NCBI GenBank assembly: GCA_035582835.1
Contig: JAYKAV010000478.1
Span: 451,216-515,215, forward strand
Source: Phoebastria nigripes
Taxonomy: Eukaryota > Chordata > Aves > Procellariiformes > Diomedeidae
Length of the DNA stretch: 64,000 nucleotides
Reading direction: 5' to 3'
Part shown: piece after piece, positions 11,960-22,629 of the stretch
Layout: each line of letters starts with the position of its first letter
How positions within the stretch are numbered: position 1 is the first letter of the stretch
Notes under the pieces: model-generated
Seen by the model: only the letters and a program-made list of their open reading frames with translations
What the model was told of the DNA's origin: nothing
Databases searched by the model: none
Program-made: the position numbers and the translations under genes

Positions 11960-14900
11960 CTGAAAAGAAAGAAAAATGCTATTATGAGGAGCCAAAATCA
12001 GGTTACTGCTTTTTTCTACTTGTGCTAACAAAATTAGGTACTGTAATATTACAGTAAACACAGATTGTAACACATTACACAAGCATGCAACTGTCATGTA
12101 GAAATAGTACCCGAGAAAACTTGTCTTCCGGGTTAAAAAAATGTAAATACTTCCCCAAGAGACAAATATTTTAACGTTATTTGGCCATCACAATACACCT
12201 TCATGACTAGTCTTAATTTCTGAGGAAATACACATTCCTCCTAATGGGGAGAGCACTCTCAGTGCACATTTCCTTCAGTCCAAACAACAGAGATCTGAAC
12301 TCAGTTCCGAGTCAGAGCTTATCACCACTGTATCACTACAATACCAAAAACATGACTGCAAAAAACCAGTCAATGCTATTAAGATTCAGAACTGTAATTC
12401 TTTGTACTAGCATCAGTTAAGATAGTTTTAAAGAATTTAAAACAATTTCTAATCCTTTGTGCAAGAACGCCCACCAACACAATTCATATTAATAGCTCTA
12501 AAATATTTTTGTGCAAGAGCATTAAGATTTCTTTTTCATGGGGAGAAACTGGAAAAGGAATCATTAGGTTAATTTTCAGCAGGATCAGTTCGCTAATCTG
12601 CTTAAATACAAAACCATGCAAAACACTGACATTAGGCAAAAGCAGGTAAAACTTATGCATGCCGGAAGTGACAAAGAACCTACAGATTAAGTAGAAAGGT
12701 TCTTAGAAAGGAAGCAAAGCCTGTAAGAATAACATAACTAACCATTAAGCTCTAAGTTTTTACCATCTCTGTATTATCACGTGTGTATTTTTTATGAAAT
12801 TTGCCTTGGTCTTATTAAAAGAAAGCCATTAAAATGAATCCTTAACAATTATCTTCCCAATCTAGCATAACAACAACATGAAAAGGAAAGCAAACAGAAA
12901 CATGTCATTGTGAATGTAAAATGATTAAAACCCTGATGCAACCACTGTTTCAGAGTTTGTACTTGCCACAGAGCAACAGGGTTTTTTTGTTGTTGTTGGT
13001 CTTTGGTTTTTACTGTTTTTGTTTCAGGACATTTCAGTTTAAATATTTTACTGATATTTTTCTAGCTAATTCAACTTCTACACTCAATCTCAGACCTTTC
13101 GGAAAGACGAAAGTCTGTGAAACAGTTTAACACAAAAGCTCCTCTTATAAAGTATTTAATGCCCAGCATCACTTACTGAAACACATAACCACCCTTATGA
13201 GACTTGGTCCTTTTGACATCACCTAGGGCCAACAGTTTATTTCTTTGGAAATCCTACAGGTTAGATTTAATACTTAACTACTCCATCCTTCAGTGCATCA
13301 GAGCCAGTAATGGCCTAGGCAAAGTCAAAGAAGTAAGAACTTCCTGAGTTCCAAAAATACATTACTGGGAATTTCATGCTGGGGACAGACACTAGCAGAG
13401 TAGTACTTGTCAAATGCAGCAGCCACAGTTGGTCATATAGCAAAAAAATACCCCTGAAGAGCATTTGGCATATTGGAAATCTACCATAACAAGAAATAAG
13501 GTCATTTTACTCTTATACATACTATACTAATCGTAGCTGAGCTGTGAAGTCAAAAAGGGAGGGTAAAGAGCTCAAACATTGCAATGCCCCAGTGCAAAGC
13601 CAGCCAGGTTAACTGAAGCCTCCGCTGCTTAAGGTAGCTTAAATCCTGCAAAAAACTGGCTTTGCAGACAAAGAAATTTTTAAAAGCTCCTGCTTGCTCA
13701 AGCCACTTACTCCCATGCTGCAGATTACAATTCCCTTGGTCACACTGATGCAATTGTTTGTGAGGCTGCACAGTAAATAGGCTGCTAATATGAGCCAGTT
13801 TAAACAGTGTCTACAAAAATGCATTAAAAAACCCCCACCAATTTCTGTGATCCAGTTTCCAACACAAACCCATAAACAACAACAACAGTAAACCAAACAG
13901 GATAGAATATCAAATTCTAGGAGAACACTACTTAGATCAACTTTGTTGAAGAAAACATATATTGTAAAATGATGCTGCGAAACATTCACATAATCCATTT
14001 TGGTGGCTAAGAGCATAAGGGAGGGAAGAGACAAAAATATCCTAAATAAAAACAACTGTTTCTGCATAGTTTTTCCATGCAGCCTTACTTCAGCATGGTT
14101 GGTATCTTCAGATTAAGCATATTGCAATAACATATTCAAACAGTGCATAAGTTTTTCTTAAATGGTCAAATATTAAGTTTAACGCAAATTTGTTCATTTT
14201 CATTCAGCAATGTATCAACTAAAAAAAAAAAAAAAGGGTAATATGTCTATTTCAAACCATTAGAAATTACTTCTCTTCACTTTTTCTTCCTTAAAAACAT
14301 CTGTATCAGAAAGGTAAAAGCAAAAGAAAGGAAAGCCCTTTCAGCTGCAATGCAGAGGACAAGCAAATGTGTTTTCAGTTACATGTTATCACAAAGGTTT
14401 CAAATGCCAAGTAAGCATTTTTCTATCCTCCCAAAGACACTGTAAAATCCAAATGCTGCATATTACACAAAAATACTAAGGAAGGAAAATGCTTTCTTTT
14501 TAATCCGTACTGTCAGCTAACAGCAATCTAAGAGCAGCATTAGTGCTGTAAAATAACTGCAGTAAAATTCCTGCTTAGCAACCTACTGCAGTGTCTGCAA
14601 GAAGTAAAGATTTTCTTCATTTTAACCCCCCTTACACAACTTCACCCTCACTCGTCATGGATATACATCTTGAAGCATAAAAGCTAAACCAGCAGAAAAA
14701 AAAAAAATCAAGTGGCAAAGCGAGCACATCAATTGTCTATTAAACAGCTCATGAGTCAGCACCCCAGTTGTGCAGACAGCAAGCCACCACGCTTCAGCTC
14801 TTTTTCCACTGAGATACCTGAAGTATTTTGGAGTTCCCTAGGAGAAAAGCACTACATATAGTCTACNGCGGGGGCACAGGGGGAAGGTGGCAGTGTTCAT

Positions 14901-17900
14901 TGCTTAAGTATGCCCTAGATTTCATTTTAATAGGAATCCAAAATTGAGTTACTTTATTATGGTAACAAATACCTTCCCCTCACACTCAAGTTCTCATTAC
15001 CTTCTCTGAACTGCCTCAAAAATGTTATCCTAAAGTGAAAAAAAAAAAAATGCAGTTACATGACATTAGCTTCAAAAACACTACTGGTTTTAAAAATGCC
15101 TGATCACTCAGCTGTGCTGTTACAGTCGTTTACAGTGCTATGCTATAAACTGGATCACTGGAATGAGCTGATTAAAAATAACCCTTAAAAAAGGGGGGCA
15201 GGAGCAGGAGGGAGGCACTATATTTAACCAAATAATTTCAATGGTATGGTTTATACCAGTTACAGCAGCACAAGTGTATATGACAAGCTGCAAGGTGGGA
15301 GAAGGTAACCTCTTCAACCAGCTGAAGTGAACATTTTGTAATGCACACTTCCCTACAAGCAAAGAAAAGATGGAGGGGACTATTGCAAGTCTGTTTTCTG
15401 AGATATCTCAAAAACTGACTGTGTTTTTTTAACAACATAAAGCAATTCAGATAATCCAAAATTTAAAATAGCTGCTTTATACAATTCCCACTGAAGCAAA
15501 AGAAAAGCCAAGCTATGCAACATAAGTTTATTAACTTGTTTTACATTTGTATATTGTAATTTATTTGCCCTCCACCATCATCTCCACACTCACTCATCAG
15601 TTTAACTTCTCAGCAAAGACTGCCCAGAAATGACTAAAAAAAAAAAAAAAAAAAAAAAATCAGACTTCCCATTTCCTCAGAAAAAAATCAAAAAGGTAAA
15701 CCACTTAAACAGGAATGAAACATGGAAGTTCAGAACCTCTCAAAAAAACCCACAGTTCTCACATTCACTATCTGGGTACACTTCGTATTATATAACACAC
15801 ACCTAACAGAAGTCCCAAGAAGCTGTTTCAGTCCCAAGTTATAACCAAGATGTAATGAAGTATTAACATTAATACTCCAGAACACAAAACACTTACAGGT
15901 CTTCTGTTTAAACTGAATTAATTTTTGAAATAACAGTTGTAAATATTCTCGCGTTTTTTCCCCCAAAAGTCTGGTAAGTTTGACAGTTTAGAAGAAAAAA
16001 ACCTGTGTTAGTTTTTAAGCGAGTGATAAAGACATGCCAATTCTGAGACTGCACTCTCATGATCAGCTTGCCCCAGAGGACACAGATCACAAAAGGGGTA
16101 TTCTCCTGCTCACCACCCATTCTTGACCCTTCCCACATGCCAGCAAGGACAGCCATAGGGCCAGACTGACAGCTGGGTCAGAAGCCTGATCCAACCAAAC
16201 ACATACAGCCATAGAGATACAAGAATGAGCTAGGTGCGGGACCCACTCCCTCCCAAAGAAATGCAGAACTGATGGATACATGCAATCTTCGAAATGTAAA
16301 TCTTTTAAACTCAGATGAGTTGACTACAGAGAAAAAATTGCTTCTTCAGTAACCTGAACTAAGTTAAGCCACAGATGAGTGCAACTCCTAAAAGTTTTGG
16401 TGGCTGCATATATATGTTCTCTTTCCAAATCGCCATACAGTATTTCCTATAGAAACACTATGAATTTACAGGTAAGTTGACCACACTGCAAGAGACCTAG
16501 ATTTTGTTCTACACATCATTTATGTTCAAAATGAGTTACTTTTACAACAGCAAGTGAATTCTAGAACACAAATTGGGTTCCAGAACACAACTGGGCTCTC
16601 CCAACAGAGAGTATCTTTTTCTTCTGAAAGATAAGGAAAAGCATCAACAAAACATCAAAGCAGCATCTGAAAAATTTGAATAACTAGATCTTTCACAGCT
16701 TGTAGGACTCATCGTGTATCTAGTTAACAGAACTTGCTATGAGAAATAAGCCCCATGCTACATAAAACAGTTAAAAACAAAACAGAGCAAGCTGAAACCA
16801 GAAACTACCAAACATCAAATAATTTCACAGATAAACCTGCTTGGTTTTTAAGAGATGAAGCTTGGTTATTCAAAACTGCTATCAAAAGAGGTTTCAAAGA
16901 AAGATTCGGACTTTCAATACACAGTTTCAAATGAATTTTACAATTTCTTGGTTTCAAAATCACGTTTAATCTCCAAGGATAAATTTGAAACCAAGCTTCA
17001 CAAGGAGAGCTTCTGGAGAGACACTCACAAGCCTTGAACGTCCAAGTGGCACAAATAATGGTGCAAAAGCACTTAAGAGCACTGCTACTGATGGGCAACT
17101 TGAAGCGTGGCACTTCCCTGCTATCATTAGCTGCACCTACCAGAATAGAAAACTGATCTCAGCTTTTACTATAGGGTCGTAACTGTTTCCTATGGGAAAT
17201 CCAACATTTTATTCAACCAAGTCAGATTAACTTGAAATATCCATCTACTGTTCCAGTGAAAATTCTTGTGTAATAATGACAGAGGCACTTTTTAAGTATT
17301 CATTTTTCAACCCAGTCAGGATTACACTTACTTGGAAACTCAGGCTGATAAAGCAACAGCTACAGCTAAAATGTGCCATCTTTTTAACTGTATACCCCAA
17401 GCTCAAGTCATGGCAAGTAGTTTAAGCTAACATGCTTACTTTATAGTTACAGTGTCCAAGAATAATCTTTGTGATTACCTGCCCATACCTTAAACCATGT
17501 GAGAGAGATTTTGTCCCTCTTACAGAACATTGGGTTTTAAAAACTGTTTTTACATAGCTCATGCTATATTACACAAGTTGAAAGCAAGAATAACTCTGCT
17601 TTTTTCAGTCGTCATTGTATCAAGACATGAATTTTTTCTACATTCAACAGGCTTAATTTGGAAAGGTTTTTCCCTCTAAAAAACAAAAAGCAGAAGGGGC
17701 AGGAAGAAGAAAATGCAGATCTTACTGAAGTATTTTCTCCTAGGGAACTTAGAGAGCTAGTGGGATTCTAATCTCAAACACCTAACAAAAACCTAGAGGA
17801 GTTCATGCAACTTTTAAATTAACTAAGCTTGTCAACACATACTCAAGTTACATGTGTGAAGGTCTTGTAGAGAAAATACCCCTTCAATTACTCTCTCCCA

Positions 17901-20900
17901 TGCACACACAAACATCTAGTCATCTAAGAACTGAGGAAGAAAACAGGATAGCATTCCTATCATTTCCAAATATAAAGAGATGAAAAGAGAACAGGCATTT
18001 TCAGGCCATGTTTTCACATACATTTATGAACACCAGTTCAATTTATCCTAGTCCCTTTTAACACGAGCAATACTCATTCTTTCAAATAATAAGGTCACTT
18101 TTAGGAAGAGAAAATGAAAACGTAACGAATAATCTAGTTATTTCTAGTTTGTACAGAAGCAGTCAAAATAGTGTATAGAACTAAGAAATACTATGATTTG
18201 AAATTGTGCACTGTATTTTGATGGTCACATCATTTTATCCTCAGAGTTTAGAAGGAAACATGACACTAGATTATTTATTTCAAAATTTCTGATTTCTTCA
18301 TGAAGAGTGACCTTTCCTCAACTAAAAGCTGCACATACCATTTAAAACCTAAGATGGTACCTCTTACAGAGCCATTATTTTTCATCCTTCAAAAGCATGT
18401 GTCTAAGTATATTTTTGTATTTGTTCTCAAATACAAAGCTCTCAAAATCATCTCTACCGGCCTTCATTATCAGCTGCTGACAAAGAAAGGATTAAATGTT
18501 CAACTAAGCAGAAGTTTTCAGCGACATTTACTGGATTTTTCACCCACTCCTGTCTGTGCAGTATCCAGTACGATTTTACTTTCCGGGTGGTTAAAAAAAA
18601 AAAATTGTCATCAAAAGATTCAAAATAAAGGAAAAATCAATGAATTTGTGTACTTAAGTAAACTTATCAAGTAATGAAATAAAAACACTGATGCCCATGT
18701 GTACAATAAGCTTTGTTTGCAGGACCCTAAGCACACAATGTTCTCTTTACTAAAGAACGTTGATTAACTAAAGAACTGTTGATTCCCCCACCAAGGGAGA
18801 AGCTCAAGCCCACAAATTAGTAATTCTGCTTTAATACACTAAGAACAATAGCTCATGACTTTATAGTGTTTACATGAGAGTCCTACTTCAGGAAGTTTCA
18901 GAACTTCTTCAGCCCGTTAAAGACTTACAGAAATCTTTGAACTTTAATTCATCAATGTGAGAACACACCTAGCTTTTCTTTTTCAAGACCCAGCCCTTGC
19001 CTTCTCTTTTAATTCATCAATGTGAGAACACACCTAGCTTTTCTTTTTCAAGACCTAGCCCTTGCCTTCTCTTTTTTAAGCCCACGCTGCCTAGCACCGA
19101 CTACCCCAAAAAGAGATGCTTCAAGTAATTTTAATGGAAGATCTTTCAACAGAAGCCATTTCCAGAAAAAAGGCACTTCGTCCCCTGTATTCACTTGCTG
19201 TGACACCACAGTTACAAAAAGTTGCAACAGCAGCCACAGACGCACAAAAAAAANCCCAAAACCAAATCACTAGGGCCTTCATGAGCCCAGCATCACCAAT
19301 TTTCACTCTCTTCTGCCAGAATAATAGCCTCCCACACATCTTCTAACTTAAGATACTATGAAAGTTGACCAGAAGTCCATTCAAATAGAATGGAATAGCT
19401 AAACCAAGTGTAAATTAGGTGTAAATTATTTATTTTAAAAGGTAAATAAAAACGCTACTAGAAAGGAAAGCTGACCCGCACACCAATAAGAGTGTGCTTC
19501 TCCTCTTTATTACTTCAAAGTACAGAATAGATCAGAAGAACGTTCACCTGCTAATTTTAGTCTTTAAAATACACATTTTGAACATCATAGAAAAATATTT
19601 TTAGAGCATTTTTGTGTATGTTAGATATCACAATCGATTCAAACCATTTTATTTTATTGAAACAACTAGAGACGTACAGAAAGATCTGCATTCTTTCTCG
19701 AGTTGAGGACCAGTGTTCTTGTGTGCACGCACATTCATATGCATTAACGACAAGTTTAAGACAGACATCTTGTCCTATCTATAGGACAAGAACAACAGCG
19801 TTCAGACAAGCATCAAGAAAAGATCCTCCAATTCTAAAACTTATCTAGAAAGCTCCTGGCTTGCTGCTTTTTGTTGTTTCGTTTTTGAAAACCAGGAAAA
19901 TCCAACCCCCTTTTTTTTAAATGGGAAACTACACTTCGCAAGTATTTGCAGGTAAAGCACAGCTTGTTTCATTTGCAACTCACCTGCACAGACTAATTTA
20001 CTGCTAATATTTCCACCTTCTGCAAATATNGAATAGTAATCTAGACTACTACGATCTAACGTGCTAGTTAAAAAAAAGTAATAGAAGAGCAATTGTGCTT
20101 ATTTACTTGTAAGAGCAAGAACAGATTTAGAGCTTCAACGCAGACATGAAATTATTTTTTAGTATTCCTTAATTTTAGCTTAGTAATAGACTGTTTTGAA
20201 GCAAGTCTTTAGGCTACACGTATGTTAGTATTTTTCTGATGGACACCTCCCGCTCTTTAGGTTAGAAAGCCCTCTGAGGATCGTTTAATCTAGCAACACT
20301 GAGCGGGTGTCACATAAACCGTAAGTAACCACGACACCCTTTCTTCTCTTGTGTCACAACTCGAACCGTCCAAGGACGACGGATTTAGTAGCTGCTATTT
20401 CTAAAAATATCTCCTTAAAGGCCGCTTCCAGCTGACCTAAGAGTCCCAAAGGGGTGAGCTTAAGGCGATGAAAAACGAGAGATGAGAAATCCCTGGGTGG
20501 GGTGGCCGGCGGCCCCCGGCTTTGTGCAGGCTGCTCGCACAATGCAGTTCCGTCGGAGAGGCTGAGGCTGCCTCCGCCGCCGCCATGTTAGCTCCCGCTT
20601 CCATGTGCACGGGCTCTGAGGGGAGCCCGGCGCGCCGCAGTCTCTCCCCGCAGCTCGCCTCTCCGGGGCGGGGAGGGGGAGCGTTCCCGCGACGGGAGCG
20701 GGGTAAAGAGGAGGGGGGGGGGAAAGCAGGGAAATCGGGGGCCGTTCCCAACGGCGAGCCGAGAGCAGGGCTGGGCAAGGCCCCGCCGAGGGAAACAAAA
20801 GGCGGAAGGGAGGGGGAAGGGAGCCGCGCCGCCGAGGGGGTCTCGCCGGGAGCGAAGAGGGTGCCACGGCCCGCGGGGCTGGAGGGGGCCGGCAGCCACG

Positions 20901-21399
20901 ACCCCTCCGGCCGCTGCCGCACGGGGGTGGGGGGTGGTACGCGCCCNGCTGGCTCCCGGGGGCGCGGTACGGGGCCGCGGGAGGGGGCGGCCGACAGAAG
21001 TGGCCGGGGGACCCCCGAAAGGGGAAGGGGAAAGGCCGGGAGAGGCGCTCGCCCTTCTGGAACCTTCCAGCGGGCGGCCCCTGGGGGCGACGCCGGGAAC
21101 AACCCGCGCAGGCCGCTGGCTCCCTCGCCCAGGGACCAGGAGGGCACGGCTGAGAGGACCGGCCGCCGTCTCGCCGGCACAAGGAAGAGGGAGNAAAATA
21201 GGATGGGACGGTTCAACGTCCCTTCAGACGGCCGGACGCCGGGGACAAGGCTCGCCAGAAAGCGGGGGCCTCCCGGAGTGAGGGGAGGGGGTGAGGAGGG
21301 TGGGCGACCGAGGGACCCGGGGCCCACCCTCGGGGCGGGGGGGGGGGGGGGGTAGGGCGGTCAGCCCGCGGCCGGCGTCCGAGGGGGATGGGAGAGCAC
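11960..21399 (-). other. CAPRIN1: CAPRIN1 large intron (9.4 kb)
   Basis: This is the longest complete intron in the window, between the start-codon exon and the residue 64-84 exon. It is mostly AT-rich unique-looking sequence with poly-A runs (14221-14235, 15636-15659) and a 65-bp tandem duplication (18946-19075). It grades into the CpG island from about 20440. No coding similarity was seen on either strand. Confidence 0.85.
18946..19075. repeat. 65-bp direct tandem duplication, two copies
   Basis: Copy 1 (18946-19010) and copy 2 (19011-19075) both begin AATTCATCAATGTGAGAACA and end CCTTGCCTTCTCTTTT. They differ at a single base (CCCAGCCC versus CCTAGCCC). The near-identity implies a recent event, or possibly an assembly duplication. 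Confidence 0.95.
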
Positions 21400-21588
21400 C
21401 TTTTTCTTCTCCAGGTTGCGCAGCTTTTTGTCGATCACTCCCAGGATCTGCTTCATGGCCTCGGTTTGCACCGAAGTGATGCTGCCGCCCGATGCCTGCG
21501 GGGCGGCCGCCGCTGCCGGGGCAGTCTCACCGCCCGGGCCCGCCTTCCCGCTGCTGCTCGCCATAGTGCTGTTGGTAGCCGAGGGCAT
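21400..21588 (-). CDS. CAPRIN1: CAPRIN1 first coding exon (residues 1-63)
   Basis: It encodes the start methionine (MPSATNSTMAS), an Ala/Gly/Ser-rich disordered segment, and then the conserved block VQTEAMKQILGVIDKKLRNL ending in EKKK, which starts caprin homology region 1. The ATG at 21588-21586 is chosen because MPSAT matches the vertebrate caprin-1 start and has a purine at -3. The exon itself begins two bases upstream, at 21590, after a long pyrimidine tract ending in CACAG. The donor is AAG/GTGCTC at 21399, which is weak. The N-terminal low-complexity stretch differs from what I recall of the mammalian protein, as expected for a disordered region. A second in-frame Met occurs at residue 9. 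Confidence 0.95.
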
Positions 21589-21700
21589 CTCTGTGAGAGA
21601 GAGAGGAGAGAGCGAGGGCGCCTTACGGGGGAACGGGCCGCCGGAGGGGACACGCGGGAGGGCGGGCGCGCACACGGCCGNTTCCCCACGCCCAGGGCGC

Positions 21701-21710
21701 GCGCACGCGC
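21701..21710. promoter_or_regulatory. NRF1-type site GCGCACGCGC
   Basis: It matches the NRF1 consensus GCGCAYGCGC and lies in CAPRIN1 intron 1 within the CpG island. NRF1 sites are common in housekeeping promoters. The surrounding GC alternation means a chance match is possible. Confidence 0.5.
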
Positions 21711-21794
21711 GCGCGAGCCGCACCTGCCGGCGCGCGCGCCCCCACCTCACCCGCCCTTCCAGCGAATTGACTCGGGCGGGCGCGCGCCGGGCAG

Positions 21795-21802
21795 TCACGT
21801 GA
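21795..21802. promoter_or_regulatory. Palindromic E-box TCACGTGA
   Basis: This is a perfect CACGTG core with flanking T and A, the preferred site of USF, MYC/MAX and MiT/TFE factors. It lies in the short first intron of CAPRIN1, about 20 bp past the inferred first-exon donor, where core-promoter E-boxes often sit. The motif is seen directly; binding is inference. Confidence 0.6.
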
Positions 21803-21820
21803 CCGGGCAGCCGCGCTTAC

Positions 21821-21950
21821 CGCACTACCGCTCATTCCCCGAGCTCGATCCTTCCGCGCCCCCCCCCCCCCCCCAGCCCCGCGCCGGTGTCCGGAGGGCC
21901 TGGCCACCCTCCTCACCGTGTGCACCGTGAGTGGCCCGGGGGAGGGGGGA
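21821..21950 (-). other. CAPRIN1: Putative non-coding first exon of CAPRIN1 (5' UTR)
   Basis: The start-codon exon begins right after a good acceptor (21591-21592), so a separate 5' UTR exon is needed. The best donor upstream is GTGCG/GTAAGC at 21820-21819, which gives a 230-bp first intron. The exon's 5' limit is unknown; 21950 is a placeholder inside the CpG island. On the coding strand it contains a 16-base G run (21874-21859) and an ATG at 21835 that would be out of frame with the main start. Confidence 0.5.
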
Positions 21951-22629
21951 GACTCAGTGCGCTGCGCTCTCGCTCTAGGAATGGCCGCCTCAGCCGACTC
22001 CGGCCCCGCCGCCCGCGCTGCTCCTGCTACCTCCGCACCGCGGTACTAGGGGAGAGAGCGAGGGCGCGCACGCCAGCGCGTAAGGCAAGGCGGCCCGGGA
22101 GCGAGCGGCGCGGGGTCCTCGCCCATCGCGAGTGCCCGCGGAGAACGCCTGAGCCCGCNCGCCGGCGTGCTGCGGCGCTGGCCCTGCCCGGGCGGAGGAG
22201 GCGCTTCCCAGCAGCGGCGCTGTCTTTCGGCTCGGCTCTGGCGGGTCTTTCAGGCGCGCGGCGGGCGCCTAAGCACCAGACACAATAGCCAGGCGGGGCA
22301 GCCGGCTCCAGGCCCCCGCCCGCCGGTGGCGCCGCCTCCCCGCCGGGCCCGCCGCTCCGCACTGAGCCGGGACCCGCCGTGGGGAGGCCGAGGCCGGCCC
22401 TCCCCACCACCCCCGCGCGGCACTGGGCTGTGCCGGCCGTCAAACAACCGGCGGCGCTGGGCTGGTTGTGGTCGCCCCTGAGGAGCGGGGCGCTGCCGGG
22501 CCCTGCCTCGCTGAGGCGATGGGTCAGCGGGGGGGGGGGGGGGGGGGGTGTCTCTCCCCTGAGCGGAGCATATCGCGGCGCTCCCGCCTTCCTGGGAGCG
22601 AGGCCGTTCCCGGCATAAGCGTGACTCCA

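Larger units (their letters stand above)
1..21950 (-). other. CAPRIN1: CAPRIN1 gene, 5' half (gene-level entry)
   Basis: This is the minus-strand gene for caprin-1, a cytoplasmic RNA-binding protein that works with G3BP1 and FMRP in RNA and stress granules and in translational control of mRNAs for proliferation and synaptic plasticity. Eight coding exons join without a frame break into 313 codons, closely matching the N-terminal half of vertebrate caprin-1 (about 700 residues). The visible part covers the low-complexity N-terminus, the basic coiled-coil start of homology region 1, the helical dimerisation domain and an acidic linker. The G3BP1-binding motif and the C-terminal RGG-rich region are not in the window and should lie left of base 1. 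The gene start near 21950 is a guess within the CpG island. Family identity is certain from sequence; function is from known biology. Confidence 0.96.
20440..22620. promoter_or_regulatory. CpG island and promoter of CAPRIN1
   Basis: Base composition changes sharply from AT-rich flanks to GC-rich, CpG-dense sequence over about 2.2 kb centred on the first coding exon. This is typical of a broadly expressed TATA-less promoter. Long reading frames here on both strands (up to 296 codons) come from the lack of stop codons in GC-rich DNA, not from genes. Homopurine and homopyrimidine runs lie at 21337-21352, 21859-21874 and 22529-22548. Confidence 0.9.

Noticed and set aside
20437..21930. Long open frames on both strands across the CpG island (up to 296 codons)
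   Set aside because: GC-rich DNA lacks stop codons. The translations are Pro/Gly/Arg/Ala low complexity with no domain, and only the CAPRIN1 frame at 21588-21400 has homology.
21920..21935. Plus-strand splice-donor-like CCGTGAGT as evidence of a divergent transcript
   Set aside because: A single donor match in GC-rich DNA is weak, and no partner exon could be identified to the right.
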